Numbered from the stretch's first letter, positions 17,556-26,845 are shown. The stretch is DNA of 64,000 bases from Bosea sp. 685 (GCF_031884435.1 NZ_CP134779.1:6016501-6080500); one strand, 5' to 3'. Translations and numbers: made by a program. The notes: generated by a model from the letters alone, not told the origin.

Positions 17556-18413
17556 TCACGCTGCCTGCCGGGACGGGCGGGCATGCTGTGCGAAGGCCTC
17601 AGGCCCCTTCTCCAGCACATTCGCCTTGATCCAGGCCAAAAACGTCTCGCGCTCACGGGCGATCTTGTCCCAGGCGATGTAGAAATCATTGGCGCGCTTG
17701 TAATAGCCCTGCGCGTAAGAGGGATAGGCGCCCCCCGGGACATGGGCGATCGCGGTCACCGTCCAGGCCGGCAGGATCACGGCATTGGCGTTGCGCGGGC
17801 CGAAATCATCGACGATCTCCTCGACCGTGACGAGCGAGCGCTTGGCCGCGAGCACCGCCTCCTTCTGCACGCCAATGATGCCCTCCAACAGGACATTGCC
17901 CTCACGATCGGCCTTGAGCGCGTGGATGATCGCGGCGTCGGGACGGATCGCCGGCACCGTCGCCAGCACCTCCCCCGTATAGGGACAGGTCACGGATTTG
18001 ATCTTCGGGTTGACCTTGGGCAAGTCGACGCCCTTGTAGCCGCGGAAGACCGCGAAGGGCAGGTTCGCGGCGCCGGCCTCATAGGCGTTGGCCATGGCCG
18101 CGTGGCTGTGCTCCTCGATCTCGAGCTTGTGCGGCCAGCCATTCTCGACCGCGTCGCGGAAGCGGTGCAGCGAGCCGACGCCGGGATTGCCGCCCCAGGA
18201 GAAGACGAGCTTCTCGGCGCAGCCCATGCCGATCATCTGATCATAGACCAGGTCCGGCGTCATGCGGATCAAGGTCAGTCGCTTGCGCGCTTGGCGGATC
18301 GCCTCATGGCCCGCCGCATGCGGGATCAGATGGGTGAAACCCTCCATCGCGACGGAGCAGCCATCGCTCAGGACCGCCTCGACCCCTTGGGCAAGGGAGA
18401 CGAATTCAGCCAC
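17556..18413 (-). CDS. catI: 3-oxoadipate CoA-transferase subunit A (CatI/GctA type)
   Basis: 285 residues. CoA-transferase alpha subunit with the expected N-terminal Rossmann-like half (VAMEGFTHLIPHAAGHEAIR) and the conserved GGNPGVGSLHRFRDAVE near 75-91. It is the first gene of the catI-catJ-pcaH-pcaG operon, only 6 bp before catJ, and is divergent from an IclR regulator across an 82 bp spacer containing a clear operator. Confidence 0.86.
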   Translation of the reverse strand: MAEFVSLAQGVEAVLSDGCSVAMEGFTHLIPHAAGHEAIRQARKRLTLIRMTPDLVYDQMIGMGCAEKLVFSWGGNPGVGSLHRFRDAVENGWPHKLEIEEHSHAAMANAYEAGAANLPFAVFRGYKGVDLPKVNPKIKSVTCPYTGEVLATVPAIRPDAAIIHALKADREGNVLLEGIIGVQKEAVLAAKRSLVTVEEIVDDFGPRNANAVILPAWTVTAIAHVPGGAYPSYAQGYYKRANDFYIAWDKIARERETFLAWIKANVLEKGPEAFAQHARPSRQAA

Positions 18414-18431
18414 CTTGACATCTCCTCATTA

Positions 18432-18448
18432 TGTGCGTTAATCGCACA
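18432..18448. promoter_or_regulatory. IclR-family operator between catI and the pcaR-like gene
   Basis: A perfect inverted repeat, TGTGCG-TTAAT-CGCACA. Its core GTGCGTTAATCGCAC closely resembles the 15 bp boxes described for PcaR/PcaU-type regulators (GTTCGATAATCGCAC form). A second half-site ATATTCGCAC follows at 18457-18466. Placement in the short divergent spacer suggests control of both transcripts. Confidence 0.7.
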
Positions 18449-18495
18449 ACGTTTTGATATTCGCACTTTACGGCGCGCAACAAAGACGGTCAAGC

Positions 18496-19263
18496 ATGGC
18501 GAACGCAGCACCGGACCGCGACCATATGGTTGCCCTGGAAAAGGGGCTGGCGGTGATCGAATGCTTCGACGCGATCCATGACAAGCTCACCATCGCCGAT
18601 GTCGCCCGCGCGACCGACCTGTCCCGCGCCGCCGCGCGGCGCTGCCTGCTGACCCTAGCGAAGATCGGTTACGCGGAGTTCGACGGCAAGTTCTTCCGGT
18701 TGACGCCGCGCGTGCTGCGTCTCGGCTATGCCTGGCTCGCCTCGACGGCGCTGCCGCAGCTGGTTCAACCGTTCCTGGAGCGACTCTCCGAAGAGACCCA
18801 CGAATCCTCATCCGCCTCGCTGCTCGACGGCCATGAGATCGTCTACATCGCCCGCTCGGCACAAAGGCGGATCATGTCGGTGGGCCTGTCCGTCGGCAGC
18901 CGGCTGCCGGCCTTCTGCTCCTCGATGGGCCGCGTGCTGCTGGCGGCCCTGCCGCCAGAGGAGGCGCAGGCGCGCATTCTCGCAGGCAAGCCGCGCGCGC
19001 TGACGCCACGCACGGTCACCGACACAGCGCAATTGATGCCGATCCTGGCGCGGGCGCAGGCGCAGGGCTATTGCCTCGTCGACCAGGAGCTCGAACTCGG
19101 CCTGGTCTCGCTGGCGATGCCGCTCGTCAATGCGCGCGGCGAGGTCGTTGCAGCCTTCAACCTGTCGGGCCAGGCGCAGCGCAACTCCGCCGAAGCGATG
19201 GCCGAGGCCTTTCTGCCGAAAATGCGCGCGATGCAGGCGATGCTGCAGCCCTTGATCAAATGA
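18496..19263 (+). CDS. pcaR: IclR-family transcriptional regulator of the pca genes (PcaR/PobR type)
   Basis: 255 residues from the ATG at 18496; the TTG at 18454 would start inside the operator region. A winged helix-turn-helix (about 15-75, with LTIADVARATDLSRAAARRCLLTLAKIGYAEF) is followed by an IclR effector domain (about 90-250, ending NLSGQAQRNSAEAMAE). It is divergent from catI-catJ-pcaHG, and the operator between them suggests that it regulates that operon. The ligand is probably protocatechuate or 3-oxoadipate. The last 18 bp around the stop are duplicated downstream. Confidence 0.85.
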   Translation: MANAAPDRDHMVALEKGLAVIECFDAIHDKLTIADVARATDLSRAAARRCLLTLAKIGYAEFDGKFFRLTPRVLRLGYAWLASTALPQLVQPFLERLSEETHESSSASLLDGHEIVYIARSAQRRIMSVGLSVGSRLPAFCSSMGRVLLAALPPEEAQARILAGKPRALTPRTVTDTAQLMPILARAQAQGYCLVDQELELGLVSLAMPLVNARGEVVAAFNLSGQAQRNSAEAMAEAFLPKMRAMQAMLQPLIK

Positions 19264-19305
19264 ACCCAAGTGATCGAACGAACCAAGTGATCAAATGAAT
19301 CCAAG
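19253..19305 (+). repeat. 18 bp direct duplication spanning a stop and a start codon
   Basis: TGATCAAATGAACCCAAG (19253-19270) and TGATCAAATGAATCCAAG (19288-19305) differ at one base and are 35 bp apart. In the first copy TGA ends the IclR gene; in the second ATG starts the aldose epimerase. The downstream start codon appears to have arisen by local duplication. Confidence 0.7.
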
Positions 19306-20200
19306 CGAGATCGCGATGCTGGAACTGTCGAGCGGCCCCTTCACCGCCCGTATCGTCCACGAGATCGGTGGGATCGTCACGGCGCTGGAATGGCGCGCGC
19401 CGGATGGACAACGGCACAAGCTGCTGCATGCGCCCAATGGCGCGGTGCCCACGACTGCGCATTCCAACATGTTCGGCACATGGGCGATGGTGCCCTTCGC
19501 CAACCGCGCCTTCGATTGCCTGGTCGATGATGGCGAGCGCGCCTTCACTGTCCCGGCCAATGACCGCAGCGGCAACATCCACGGTTTCGGCCGGCAATCG
19601 GCCTGGACTGTCCTGGGGAAGACCCAAGGCCATACCGTGCTGGAGCACCGCCGGACGGAGGGCCCAGACCCTTATCGCTACCGCGCGACGCAGGCCATCG
19701 CGCTCGACGAGGCCGGTATGACCATCACGATCGCCGTCACCAACGAGGCGGATACGGCACTACCTTACGGGATCGGCCATCATCCCTGGTTTCCCTGCGC
19801 GCCCGACACGCGACTCGGTATGACCGCTGAGGGCGCACTCGTCTTCGGCGAGGCCTTTCGCGCAACGGGCTCGGCGCTGTTCAGTGATGGCGGCCCCTAT
19901 GCGGACAAGCCGGTTTTCGCAAGGGAGCATGAGACCGCCTGGAGCTTGCTCGGCTGGAATGGCGTGGCGCGCATCGAGACGCCCTCGACAGGCCTCGCGA
20001 TCACGCTGACCGCCAGCGAGAATTTCAGCTTCCCTGTGGTCTGGGCCCCGCTCGGTGCGGATTTCCTCTGCGTCGAGCCGCAAAGCCACGCGATCGGCTC
20101 ACCGAGCGAAGCGGCGGCACGCGCCGTCTCGCCGCTGACGCGGCTCCAGCCCGGCGAGACGCTGGAAGGCTGGCTGCGGATCGTGCCGGAGACGCTGTGA
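19295..20200 (+). CDS. Aldose 1-epimerase family protein
   Basis: 301 residues, a galactose mutarotase-like beta-sandwich. Conserved features include FANRAFDC, NIHGFGRQSAW (catalytic His region), GIGHHPWFPC near 160 and CVEPQSHAIGSPSEA near 255 with the likely catalytic Glu. It interconverts anomers of an aldose; the natural sugar is not evident. It follows the IclR gene after 31 bp and may be co-transcribed, though a role in aromatic catabolism is not obvious. Confidence 0.83.
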   Translation: MNPSEIAMLELSSGPFTARIVHEIGGIVTALEWRAPDGQRHKLLHAPNGAVPTTAHSNMFGTWAMVPFANRAFDCLVDDGERAFTVPANDRSGNIHGFGRQSAWTVLGKTQGHTVLEHRRTEGPDPYRYRATQAIALDEAGMTITIAVTNEADTALPYGIGHHPWFPCAPDTRLGMTAEGALVFGEAFRATGSALFSDGGPYADKPVFAREHETAWSLLGWNGVARIETPSTGLAITLTASENFSFPVVWAPLGADFLCVEPQSHAIGSPSEAAARAVSPLTRLQPGETLEGWLRIVPETL

Positions 20201-20238
20201 GCCGGAGACGCTGTGAGCCGGAGACCTGGCGCAGGCGC

Positions 20239-20871
20239 TCAGCGCCAGCGCTGGTTGGGATAGTAGGGCTGATAGCCGAAAGCATCCACCGGCAGAGCCG
20301 GGCGCAGGAAGATCTGCTCGCGGGCGGCGTTCCAGCTCGGGGCCTTGCGGCTCTGCGCGATGGCAGCGCGCTCCCTGGCCTTTGCCTTGGCAAGCTTGGA
20401 CTTGGTGCCGCCCGACGCCTTGGCGAATTGCGAGAGCCCGTCATCGGCTGCGCCGTTCAGCGCGATGCGCGTCTGGCCGGCGCCATGCTTCTTCACCAGC
20501 GCGAAGAACTTCGCGGCATTGGCCGTATGAAGGCGGATGCAGCCATGCGAGGCCGGGCGGCCGAGCGCGCCGACGGCATTGGTGCCATGGATCGCGTAAC
20601 CGCCGCGGAAGAACACGGCATAGGGCATGGCCCCGCCATATTTCCGCGAGTACCAGTTCTTCTCCAGCCGGGTCGGCCGGTAGACGCCGTTGGGCGAGCG
20701 GAAGCCCTTGCGGCCCGAGGAGATCGCCCAGTTGTAGACCTCGCCATCGGTCGTCGTGACCTGCATGCGCTGGGCGGGGATATCGACCTTCACCGAGACG
20801 CCGGCCTGAGCCGTGGCGATGCCGGCAAACGATAGAAACAAGACGGCCAGGATGCCGAGAACGCGACGCAT
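20239..20871 (-). CDS. L,D-transpeptidase (YkuD domain), exported
   Basis: 210 residues from the ATG at 20871. Signal peptide about 1-24 (LSFAGIATAQA-G), YkuD catalytic domain about 25-125, then a Lys/Ala-rich tail. The active site matches the family pattern: His95 in AIHGTN and SHGCIRLH with His109 and Cys111. It acts in the periplasm on peptidoglycan, forming 3-3 crosslinks or attaching proteins. It stands alone and is convergent with the epimerase. Confidence 0.92.
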   Translation of the reverse strand: MRRVLGILAVLFLSFAGIATAQAGVSVKVDIPAQRMQVTTTDGEVYNWAISSGRKGFRSPNGVYRPTRLEKNWYSRKYGGAMPYAVFFRGGYAIHGTNAVGALGRPASHGCIRLHTANAAKFFALVKKHGAGQTRIALNGAADDGLSQFAKASGGTKSKLAKAKARERAAIAQSRKAPSWNAAREQIFLRPALPVDAFGYQPYYPNQRWR

Positions 20872-21116
20872 CACACCACTCCGAAAAACGCGACTGTTGG
20901 ATCTTTCGGCATTGTCGGGCGCAAGGCTCGCCGCCATTGCCTTCAGGAAACGCCTCAGCAGGCCCTGCTGTAAAGCGCAAAGACGAATTGTGGTTTCCAC
21001 GATCCCGCGATGAGCGCTTCAGACCCGATGGGCCTGCCTTGCGCGCAAGGCGAGCTTTTGACGGCGGTGCCAGGAGCCGGCAGCATGATGGACCCGCCAA
21101 CCGCCCGGACCTTGCC

Positions 21117-21971
21117 ATGCCGTCACGATCGCCTTTCCGCCTTGCTCGTCATCTCCTTGCTCGTCATCTCCTGGCCCTCAGCTTGCTCCTGCTACCCTTC
21201 GCGGCGCAGGAGGTCCGCGCCGTCGAGACCCTGAAGACCTCGGTCGGCGGGAGTGAGATCGCCGTCCATCTCTATGTCCCGAACGGGCAAGGCCCGTTTC
21301 CGGTGCTGATCCTGTCGCATGGCAGCCCACGCAACCCCTCGGCACGCGCGAAGTTCGGCGAAGCGACGCTGGCCGCCGTCGCCAAAAGCTTCGTGGCGCG
21401 CGGCGTGCTCGTCGCAGTGCCGATCCGGCGCGGCTATGGCGGCGAGGGAAGCGGTTGGGCCGAGGGCTATGGCCGCTGCGAGAACGCGGACTATTATGGC
21501 GGCGGCCTGGCGACCGCCCAGGATATCCGCGCCGCCGCCAGCGCCGTGAGGGCCCGGCCCGACGCAGACCCGCGCCGGTTGGTCTATATGGGCGTCTCGG
21601 CCGGCGGCTGGGGCTCGATCGCAGCCGCAACTCACGGCGATTCAGGGCTGCTCGGCGTGGTCAATTTCGCTGGCGGACGCGGCTCGCGCGGCCCTAACGA
21701 TGTGTGCTCGGAAGAGGCGCTGATCTCCGCGGCCGGGCGCTATGGCGGTTATGCGCGCACGCCGGAACTCTGGCTCTACAGCAGCAACGATCTCTTCTTC
21801 GGCCCCGATCTGGCCAAGCGCCTGTACTCGGCCTTCACCGCCGCAGGCGGAAAGGCGCGCTTCGTGTCCGCTCCGGCCTATGGCCAGGACGGCCATGGCT
21901 ACATCAATGCCGTCGGCTCCTGGCGCAGCGAGGTCGAGGGATTTTTGCGCGGTATCGGGTTCCTGCGCTGA
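21117..21971 (+). CDS. Exported alpha/beta hydrolase, dienelactone-hydrolase-like
   Basis: 284 residues from the ATG at 21117; the longer open frame upstream overlaps the 5' flank of the divergent transpeptidase. A signal peptide (about 1-36) contains a tandem LARHLLARHLL repeat caused by a short DNA duplication. Alpha/beta hydrolase core: oxyanion region LILSHGSP, nucleophile Ser161 in GVSAGGWGS, acid likely in the SSNDLFFGP region, and His in GQDGHGY near the C-terminus. The substrate is unknown; it is probably periplasmic. Confidence 0.8.
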   Translation: MPSRSPFRLARHLLARHLLALSLLLLPFAAQEVRAVETLKTSVGGSEIAVHLYVPNGQGPFPVLILSHGSPRNPSARAKFGEATLAAVAKSFVARGVLVAVPIRRGYGGEGSGWAEGYGRCENADYYGGGLATAQDIRAAASAVRARPDADPRRLVYMGVSAGGWGSIAAATHGDSGLLGVVNFAGGRGSRGPNDVCSEEALISAAGRYGGYARTPELWLYSSNDLFFGPDLAKRLYSAFTAAGGKARFVSAPAYGQDGHGYINAVGSWRSEVEGFLRGIGFLR

Positions 21972-22009
21972 GGTCTGTGCCTCTGAGGTCTGGGCCTTGA
22001 CGCCGGCGG

Positions 22010-22855
22010 CTACAACATCGGCAGCGAGCGCGGCTTTGGCCCACGCGGCAGGGCGGCATCGATACGGGCGATCTCGGCCTCGCTCAGGCGCAGGGACAAC
22101 GCGCCTGCATTATCCTCGACATGGTTGGCCCTGGCCGCTTTCGGGATGGCGAAGACCGAGGGCCGCCGCGTCAGGAAAGCCAGCGCGACCTGCCGGGCAC
22201 TGGCCCCATGCGTCGCCGCGATCTCCGCCAAAAGCTTGCCGCCGGTGCTGGCGGATGGCGGAAAATCACCCTGCCCGAACGGGCTATAGGCCGTGACGGC
22301 GACACCGTTGCGCTCGCACCACGGGATCACCGCATGCTCGATCGCCCGCTCACGCAGATGGTACAGCACCTGATTGCAGGCGATGCGGCCCGGCCCCGCC
22401 ACGTCGAGCGCCTCGTCGAGATCGTCGACATCGAAATTGCTGACGCCCCAGGACAGGATCTTGCCCTCCTCGCGCAGCGCCTCGAATGCAGCAAAAGTCT
22501 CCTCCAGCGGATAGGAGCCGCGCCAATGCAGCAGGTAACAGTCGAGCCGATCGGTCTTGAGGCGCGCGAGCGAGCGCTCGCAGGCGCTGCGTGTTCCGGC
22601 TTTCGAAGCGTTGTGCGGCAGCACCTTCGAGACGAGGAAGACTTCGTCGCGCCGGCCCGCGAGCGCCTCCGCGATGATCTCCTCGGAGCGGCCCGAGCCA
22701 TACATCTCGGCTGTGTCGACATGGCTCAGGCCGAGATCGAGCCCGCGCCGCAGAGCGGAGATCGTTCCCGCCTTATCCGCGAGCTCGATGTTCCAGGTGC
22801 CTTGGCCGATGATCGGAATCGCACGGCCGCCGGCTCCAAATGGCTGTTGGGTCAT
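22010..22855 (-). CDS. Aldo/keto reductase
   Basis: 281 residues from the ATG at 22855, chosen because the longer frame would approach folC without a ribosome site. An NADPH-dependent TIM-barrel oxidoreductase. The catalytic tetrad is visible: Asp in HVDTAEMYGSG, Tyr in the same motif, Lys in FLVSKVLP and His in YLLHWRGS. It ends FAIPKAARANHVEDN, the cofactor-binding region. The substrate is unknown. It lies just downstream of folC on the same strand. Confidence 0.88.
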   Translation of the reverse strand: MTQQPFGAGGRAIPIIGQGTWNIELADKAGTISALRRGLDLGLSHVDTAEMYGSGRSEEIIAEALAGRRDEVFLVSKVLPHNASKAGTRSACERSLARLKTDRLDCYLLHWRGSYPLEETFAAFEALREEGKILSWGVSNFDVDDLDEALDVAGPGRIACNQVLYHLRERAIEHAVIPWCERNGVAVTAYSPFGQGDFPPSASTGGKLLAEIAATHGASARQVALAFLTRRPSVFAIPKAARANHVEDNAGALSLRLSEAEIARIDAALPRGPKPRSLPML

Positions 22856-22910
22856 GGCTCGCTCCGTCTCGTTCCAGCGATGATTGGGCAGAATTGAAGC
22901 GGGTCCGCCT

Positions 22911-24233
22911 TCACACCGGCGGCGTGCCATTGGCCGAGAGCACCTCACCCGCCAGATAGAGCGAGCCGCAGATCAGAATGCGCGGCGGGGCCGCCCAGCT
23001 CCGGCTGCCGATTTCGTGCAAGGCCTGCTCGACGGAGCCTGCGACCTCGGCCTTGAGCCCGGCCTCGCGCGCCAGGCTCGCCACCTCCTCGGCCGGGCGC
23101 GCCGCCAGCGTATTCTGGATCGGTACGGCAAAAAGCGTCTGCGCCAACCCTTTGAAATGACTGAGTGTCGCCTTGGCGTCCTTGGTCGAGAGCAGGCCCG
23201 TGATCATCACCAGCGGGGCTGGATTGCGATCGGCGAGATCGGCCATCGCCTGGGCCAGAACACGCCCGCCATCGGGGTTGTGGCCGCCATCGAGCCAGAG
23301 TTCGGCGCGGGTGGGGATGAGCTCGGCAAGCTTGCCGCGCGCCAGCCGCTGCAGCCGCGCCGGCCAGTCGGCCTTCAGCATGCCGCGCTCGAAGGCCCGC
23401 GCCGGTAGGCCGCCATAGCCGGCAGCGCGCAGGGCAGCGATCGCCGTGCCGGCATTCACATGCTGATGCCGCCCGGCGAGGCGCGGCAAAGGCAGATCGA
23501 GCAGGCCGTCGCCGTCCTCATAGACAAGGCGTCCACCATCCTCATGGACGTTGAAATCCTGCGCGCCGATCAGGATGCGCGAGGCGCCGACGCGCTCGGC
23601 CGTGGCCTCCAGCACCGCCGTCGGCTCGGGCTCCTGCGGCGCAATCACCGCCGGCGCGCCGCGCTTGAAGATGCCGGCCTTCTCGGCGGCGATCTTGGTC
23701 ACGGTGTCGCCGAGATATTCGGCATGGTCGAGCGAGACCGGCGTTACAACCGCGCAGGCGGGATGGGCGATGACGTTGGTCGCATCGAAGCGGCCGCCCA
23801 GCCCGACTTCGAGCAGCACGACATCCGCCTTGTGCTCGGAAAACAGCAGCAAGGCCGCCGCGGCGGTGATCTCGAAGAAGGTGATGGCATCGCCGGCATT
23901 GATGCGCTCGCAGCGCTCCAGCGCCTCGACCAGCACGGCCTCGTCGACGAAACGCCCGCCGCCGGGCGCCCCGATGCGGATGCGCTCGTGGAAGCGCACC
24001 AGATGCGGCGAGGTGTAGACATGGACGCTGAGGCCCGCCGCCTCCAGGATCGCCCGCATGAAGGCGATGGTCGAGCCCTTGCCATTGGTGCCGGCGACAT
24101 GGATCACCGGCGGCAGGCGCTTCTGCGGATCGCCGAGGCGCTCCAGCAAGGTCAGGATGCGCCCGAGCGAGAGATCGATCAGCTTGGGATGCAGCGCCAT
24201 GAAGCGCGCGAGCAGCGTGTCGGACGACCCCAT
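22911..24233 (-). CDS. folC: Bifunctional dihydrofolate synthase/folylpolyglutamate synthase
   Basis: 440 residues. Adds glutamate to dihydropteroate and then to folates. ATP-binding P-loop GTNGKGST near residue 48, Mur-ligase signature GLGGRFDATNV near 145, and the C-terminal glutamate ligase motif LWLDGGHNPDGGR near 315. It follows accD after 32 bp in the conserved trpA-accD-folC order, so it is probably part of that operon. Confidence 0.95.
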   Translation of the reverse strand: MGSSDTLLARFMALHPKLIDLSLGRILTLLERLGDPQKRLPPVIHVAGTNGKGSTIAFMRAILEAAGLSVHVYTSPHLVRFHERIRIGAPGGGRFVDEAVLVEALERCERINAGDAITFFEITAAAALLLFSEHKADVVLLEVGLGGRFDATNVIAHPACAVVTPVSLDHAEYLGDTVTKIAAEKAGIFKRGAPAVIAPQEPEPTAVLEATAERVGASRILIGAQDFNVHEDGGRLVYEDGDGLLDLPLPRLAGRHQHVNAGTAIAALRAAGYGGLPARAFERGMLKADWPARLQRLARGKLAELIPTRAELWLDGGHNPDGGRVLAQAMADLADRNPAPLVMITGLLSTKDAKATLSHFKGLAQTLFAVPIQNTLAARPAEEVASLAREAGLKAEVAGSVEQALHEIGSRSWAAPPRILICGSLYLAGEVLSANGTPPV

Positions 24234-24265
24234 CTCGGTTCAAGGCCTCCCGCCCATGCGCGTCT

Positions 24266-25162
24266 TCAGACGGCCTCGGCGACCGGAAGCGGCGGCTTCA
24301 CGACGCCATCCGGCGCGGGCTGCTTCGTCAGCAACCGCCCGAGCCGGGCCAGGGTCGCTGGAATCTCATGGCGGTGCACCACCATATCGACCATGCCGTG
24401 GTCCTTGAGGTATTCGGCGCGCTGAAAGCCGTCCGGCAGTTTCTCGCGAATGGTCTGCTCGATCACGCGCGGACCGGCGAAGCCGATCAGCGCGCCGGGC
24501 TCGGCAATATGGACGTCGCCCAGCATCGCGTAGGAGGCCGTCACACCGCCCGTGGTCGGGTTGGTCAGCACCACGAAATAGGGCAGGCCGGCATTGCGCA
24601 ACATGCGCACCGCCACGGTGGTGCGGGGCAATTGCATCAGCGAGAGGATGCCCTCCTGCATACGGGCGCCGCCCGAGGCGGCGAAGACGACATAAGGCGT
24701 CTTCTTCTCGAGCGCGGTCTCGGCGCCCTTGATGAAGGCCTCGCCCGCCGCCATGCCGAGCGAGCCGCCCATGAAGTGGAAATCCTGCACGGCGAGCGTC
24801 ATCGCCAGGCCCTGGACGCGGCCGTAACCGACCTTGAAGGCGTCGATCGCGCCGGTCTTGGCGCGGGCGTCCTTCAGCCGGTCGATATAGCGCTTCTCGT
24901 CGCGGAACTTCAGCGGGTCGATCGCGACCTCAGGCAGGGCGATGTCGAGCCATTTGCCCTCGTCGAAGCTCAGGCGCAGCCGGTCGGTCGCGGTGACGCG
25001 CATATGGTGGTCGGAGCCGGGGATGACGAAGCCATTGGCCTCGACATCCTTGTGGAAGACCATCTGTCCGGAATCCGGGCATTTGATCCAGAGGTTCTCC
25101 GGGCTCTCGCGCTTGAACAGCGTCTTGATCCGCGGCCGAACGACTTCGGAAATCCAGTTCAT
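24266..25162 (-). CDS. accD: Acetyl-CoA carboxylase carboxyltransferase beta subunit
   Basis: 298 residues from the ATG at 25162 ([19 protein letters not shown]). Transfers the carboxyl group from biotin to acetyl-CoA. The carboxyltransferase core is clear: [49 protein letters not shown] and [11 protein letters not shown]. In the N-terminal region that normally holds a four-Cys zinc ribbon only one Cys remains (KCPDSGQ); the others are replaced (VIPGSDHH). I recall the same loss in rhizobial AccD, so it is lineage-typical, not a defect. Confidence 0.95.
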   Translation of the reverse strand: MNWISEVVRPRIKTLFKRESPENLWIKCPDSGQMVFHKDVEANGFVIPGSDHHMRVTATDRLRLSFDEGKWLDIALPEVAIDPLKFRDEKRYIDRLKDARAKTGAIDAFKVGYGRVQGLAMTLAVQDFHFMGGSLGMAAGEAFIKGAETALEKKTPYVVFAASGGARMQEGILSLMQLPRTTVAVRMLRNAGLPYFVVLTNPTTGGVTASYAMLGDVHIAEPGALIGFAGPRVIEQTIREKLPDGFQRAEYLKDHGMVDMVVHRHEIPATLARLGRLLTKQPAPDGVVKPPLPVAEAV

Positions 25163-25190
25163 GGATTGGTCCTCAACTGTACCTGTAGGG

Positions 25191-26039
25191 TCAGGCGGCG
25201 GCCCTGGCGACCGAGCGGACGCCGGCTGCGAGCTCGGAGACGAGCGAGGTGACAGCGGAAACCGTCTTTTCCGTGGCTTTGCCCTGAACATCCAACGAAA
25301 GCCTGATGCGTTCGACCAGCGACGAGCCGACGACAACGCCATCCGCGCCCTTGGCGATAGCGGCCGCATCGGCCGCCGTCTTGACGCCGAAACCGACAGC
25401 CACAGGCAGGTCGGTATGACGCTTGATCCGCGCGACGGCTTCTCCGACCGCGTCGTAATTGGCGATCGTGCCGCCGGTGACGCCCGTCATCGAGACATAA
25501 TAGACGAAGCCGGAGGTATTCTGCAGCACTTTCGGCAGGCGCTTGTCGTCCGTCGTCGGGGTGGCGAGGCGGATGAAATTGACCCCCGCGGCCAGCGCCG
25601 GCAGGCAGAGCTCGGCATCTTCCTCGGGCGGCAGATCGACCACGATCAGACCATCGACGCCGGCTACCTTAGCATCGCTCAGGAAGCGCTCGACACCATA
25701 GACATAGATCGGGTTGTAGTAGCCCATCAGCACGATTGGCGTGTCGTTTCCGGCCGCGCGGAACGCCTCGACCATGGCGAGCGTCTTCTTCAAGGTCTGG
25801 CCGGCCTTGAGCGCGCGCTGCCCCGCAAGCTGGACCGGGATGCCGTCGGCCATCGGATCGGTGAAGGGCACGCCGAGCTCGATGATGTCGGCGCCTGCGG
25901 CCGGCAAAGCGTGCAGAATCGCGCTGGCGGTATCGAAATCAGGATCGCCGGCGGTGACGAAGGTCACCAGCGCGGCGCGCCCTTCGGCGGCGCAGGCTTG
26001 GAAGCGGGTCTGGATGCGGGTCTGGCCGGTCATTGTCAT
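25191..26039 (-). CDS. trpA: Tryptophan synthase alpha chain
   Basis: 282 residues. Cleaves indole-3-glycerol phosphate to indole. Key motifs: [15 protein letters not shown], catalytic Glu in [15 protein letters not shown], the loop [12 protein letters not shown] with catalytic Asp, and [13 protein letters not shown] near the phosphate site. It precedes accD by 28 bp. Its usual neighbour trpB lies 2 kb upstream, separated by a SIMPL gene, a toxin-antitoxin pair and a DUF488 gene. Confidence 0.96.
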   Translation of the reverse strand: MTMTGQTRIQTRFQACAAEGRAALVTFVTAGDPDFDTASAILHALPAAGADIIELGVPFTDPMADGIPVQLAGQRALKAGQTLKKTLAMVEAFRAAGNDTPIVLMGYYNPIYVYGVERFLSDAKVAGVDGLIVVDLPPEEDAELCLPALAAGVNFIRLATPTTDDKRLPKVLQNTSGFVYYVSMTGVTGGTIANYDAVGEAVARIKRHTDLPVAVGFGVKTAADAAAIAKGADGVVVGSSLVERIRLSLDVQGKATEKTVSAVTSLVSELAAGVRSVARAAA

Positions 26040-26087
26040 GGGCTTGCGGTTAGCATGCCCGGGGCCGGCTTGGCGAGAGGCATGCCG

Positions 26088-26489
26088 TCAAGCTCCGGTC
26101 TCTCCGGCGATCTCGGCACCGCGCTCGATCAGCAGCGCACGCAGCACCGAACGGTGGCAACGGTTCTCATGCTCGCAATAGCAACCGATCGAGAAGCGTC
26201 CGCTATGGGAGAGCGCGGCGAGCAGATCGAGCGTGCGACGTGGAGCGGGCTCATCCATTTCGGTGCGGAAGGCGCGCACGAAGCCCTGCCATTCCACTTC
26301 GCTCTCTGCATTCAGTGCCGATTTCACCAATTCGGGGCTGGGCGAAAGCTCCGGAAACCAGACATCGTACCAGTCATCGGCCGCGTAGCGCTCCTTGCGG
26401 ACGCCGCGCGGCGGCCGGCGCACGGTGCCGATCCGCGTGCCCTCATCGGGAAGGCGAGGCGTGCCGAGACGGACGATATGCAGGGTCAT
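26088..26489 (-). CDS. DUF488 family protein
   Basis: 133 residues matching the DUF488 family: an N-terminal IGTVRRPPRGVRKERYAADDWYDVWFP-type stretch, then SIGCYCEHENRCHRSVLRALL, the conserved Cys/His-rich motif. The function is not established. It lies between trpA and the antitoxin gene and points the same way as trpA. Confidence 0.8.
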   Translation of the reverse strand: MTLHIVRLGTPRLPDEGTRIGTVRRPPRGVRKERYAADDWYDVWFPELSPSPELVKSALNAESEVEWQGFVRAFRTEMDEPAPRRTLDLLAALSHSGRFSIGCYCEHENRCHRSVLRALLIERGAEIAGETGA

Positions 26490-26567
26490 GCTTCGTTAGA
26501 TAACACGCGCCTCGGAAGCCTGGGAGCCCTGCCTGAGAGCTTTGCGAAAGCGGGGCTGTGCGCTAAT

Positions 26568-26583
26568 GTAGTGAGATCACTAC
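26568..26583. promoter_or_regulatory. Likely autoregulatory operator of the toxin-antitoxin operon
   Basis: An inverted repeat with 7 bp arms, GTAGTGA and TCACTAC, around a 2 bp centre. It sits 3 bp before the GGAGG ribosome site of the antitoxin gene. Phd/VapB antitoxins typically bind such palindromes in their own promoters. Confidence 0.6.
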
Positions 26584-26596
26584 TTTGGAGGCCGGC

Positions 26597-26842
26597 ATGG
26601 TAAAAACCGTTTCCGCCGCACAGGCCAATCGCGAATTTTCCAAGCTGATGCAGATCGCCGAGGCCGGCGAGGAGGTGGTCGTGACGTCGCGCGGCAAGCC
26701 GAAGGTCAAGATCGTTCGCGCGGACGACACCGACAGCGAGATGGAGCGGCGGCAAAAAGCTTTCGACGAGCTGACGCGGCGGCTCAACAGCCAAACGGCT
26801 CAGAATCTGCCTCGCGCGACGCGTGACGACATGTACGACTGA
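26597..26842 (+). CDS. Phd/YefM-type antitoxin
   Basis: 81 residues from the ATG at 26597, set by a GGAGG site 5 bp upstream. The N-terminal half (VSAAQANREFSKLMQIAEAGEEVVVTSRGKPKVKIV) is a typical Phd/YefM DNA-binding fold; the charged C-terminus would wrap the toxin. It precedes the PIN-domain toxin gene by 3 bp. A palindrome just upstream suggests autoregulation. Confidence 0.88.
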   Translation: MVKTVSAAQANREFSKLMQIAEAGEEVVVTSRGKPKVKIVRADDTDSEMERRQKAFDELTRRLNSQTAQNLPRATRDDMYD

Positions 26843-26845
26843 GCC

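Noticed and set aside
16932..18581. A 549-codon plus-strand open frame opposite the CoA-transferase genes
   Set aside because: It is antisense to catI, catJ and the operator, its translation is Arg/Asp/His-rich without domains, and high GC keeps antisense frames open.
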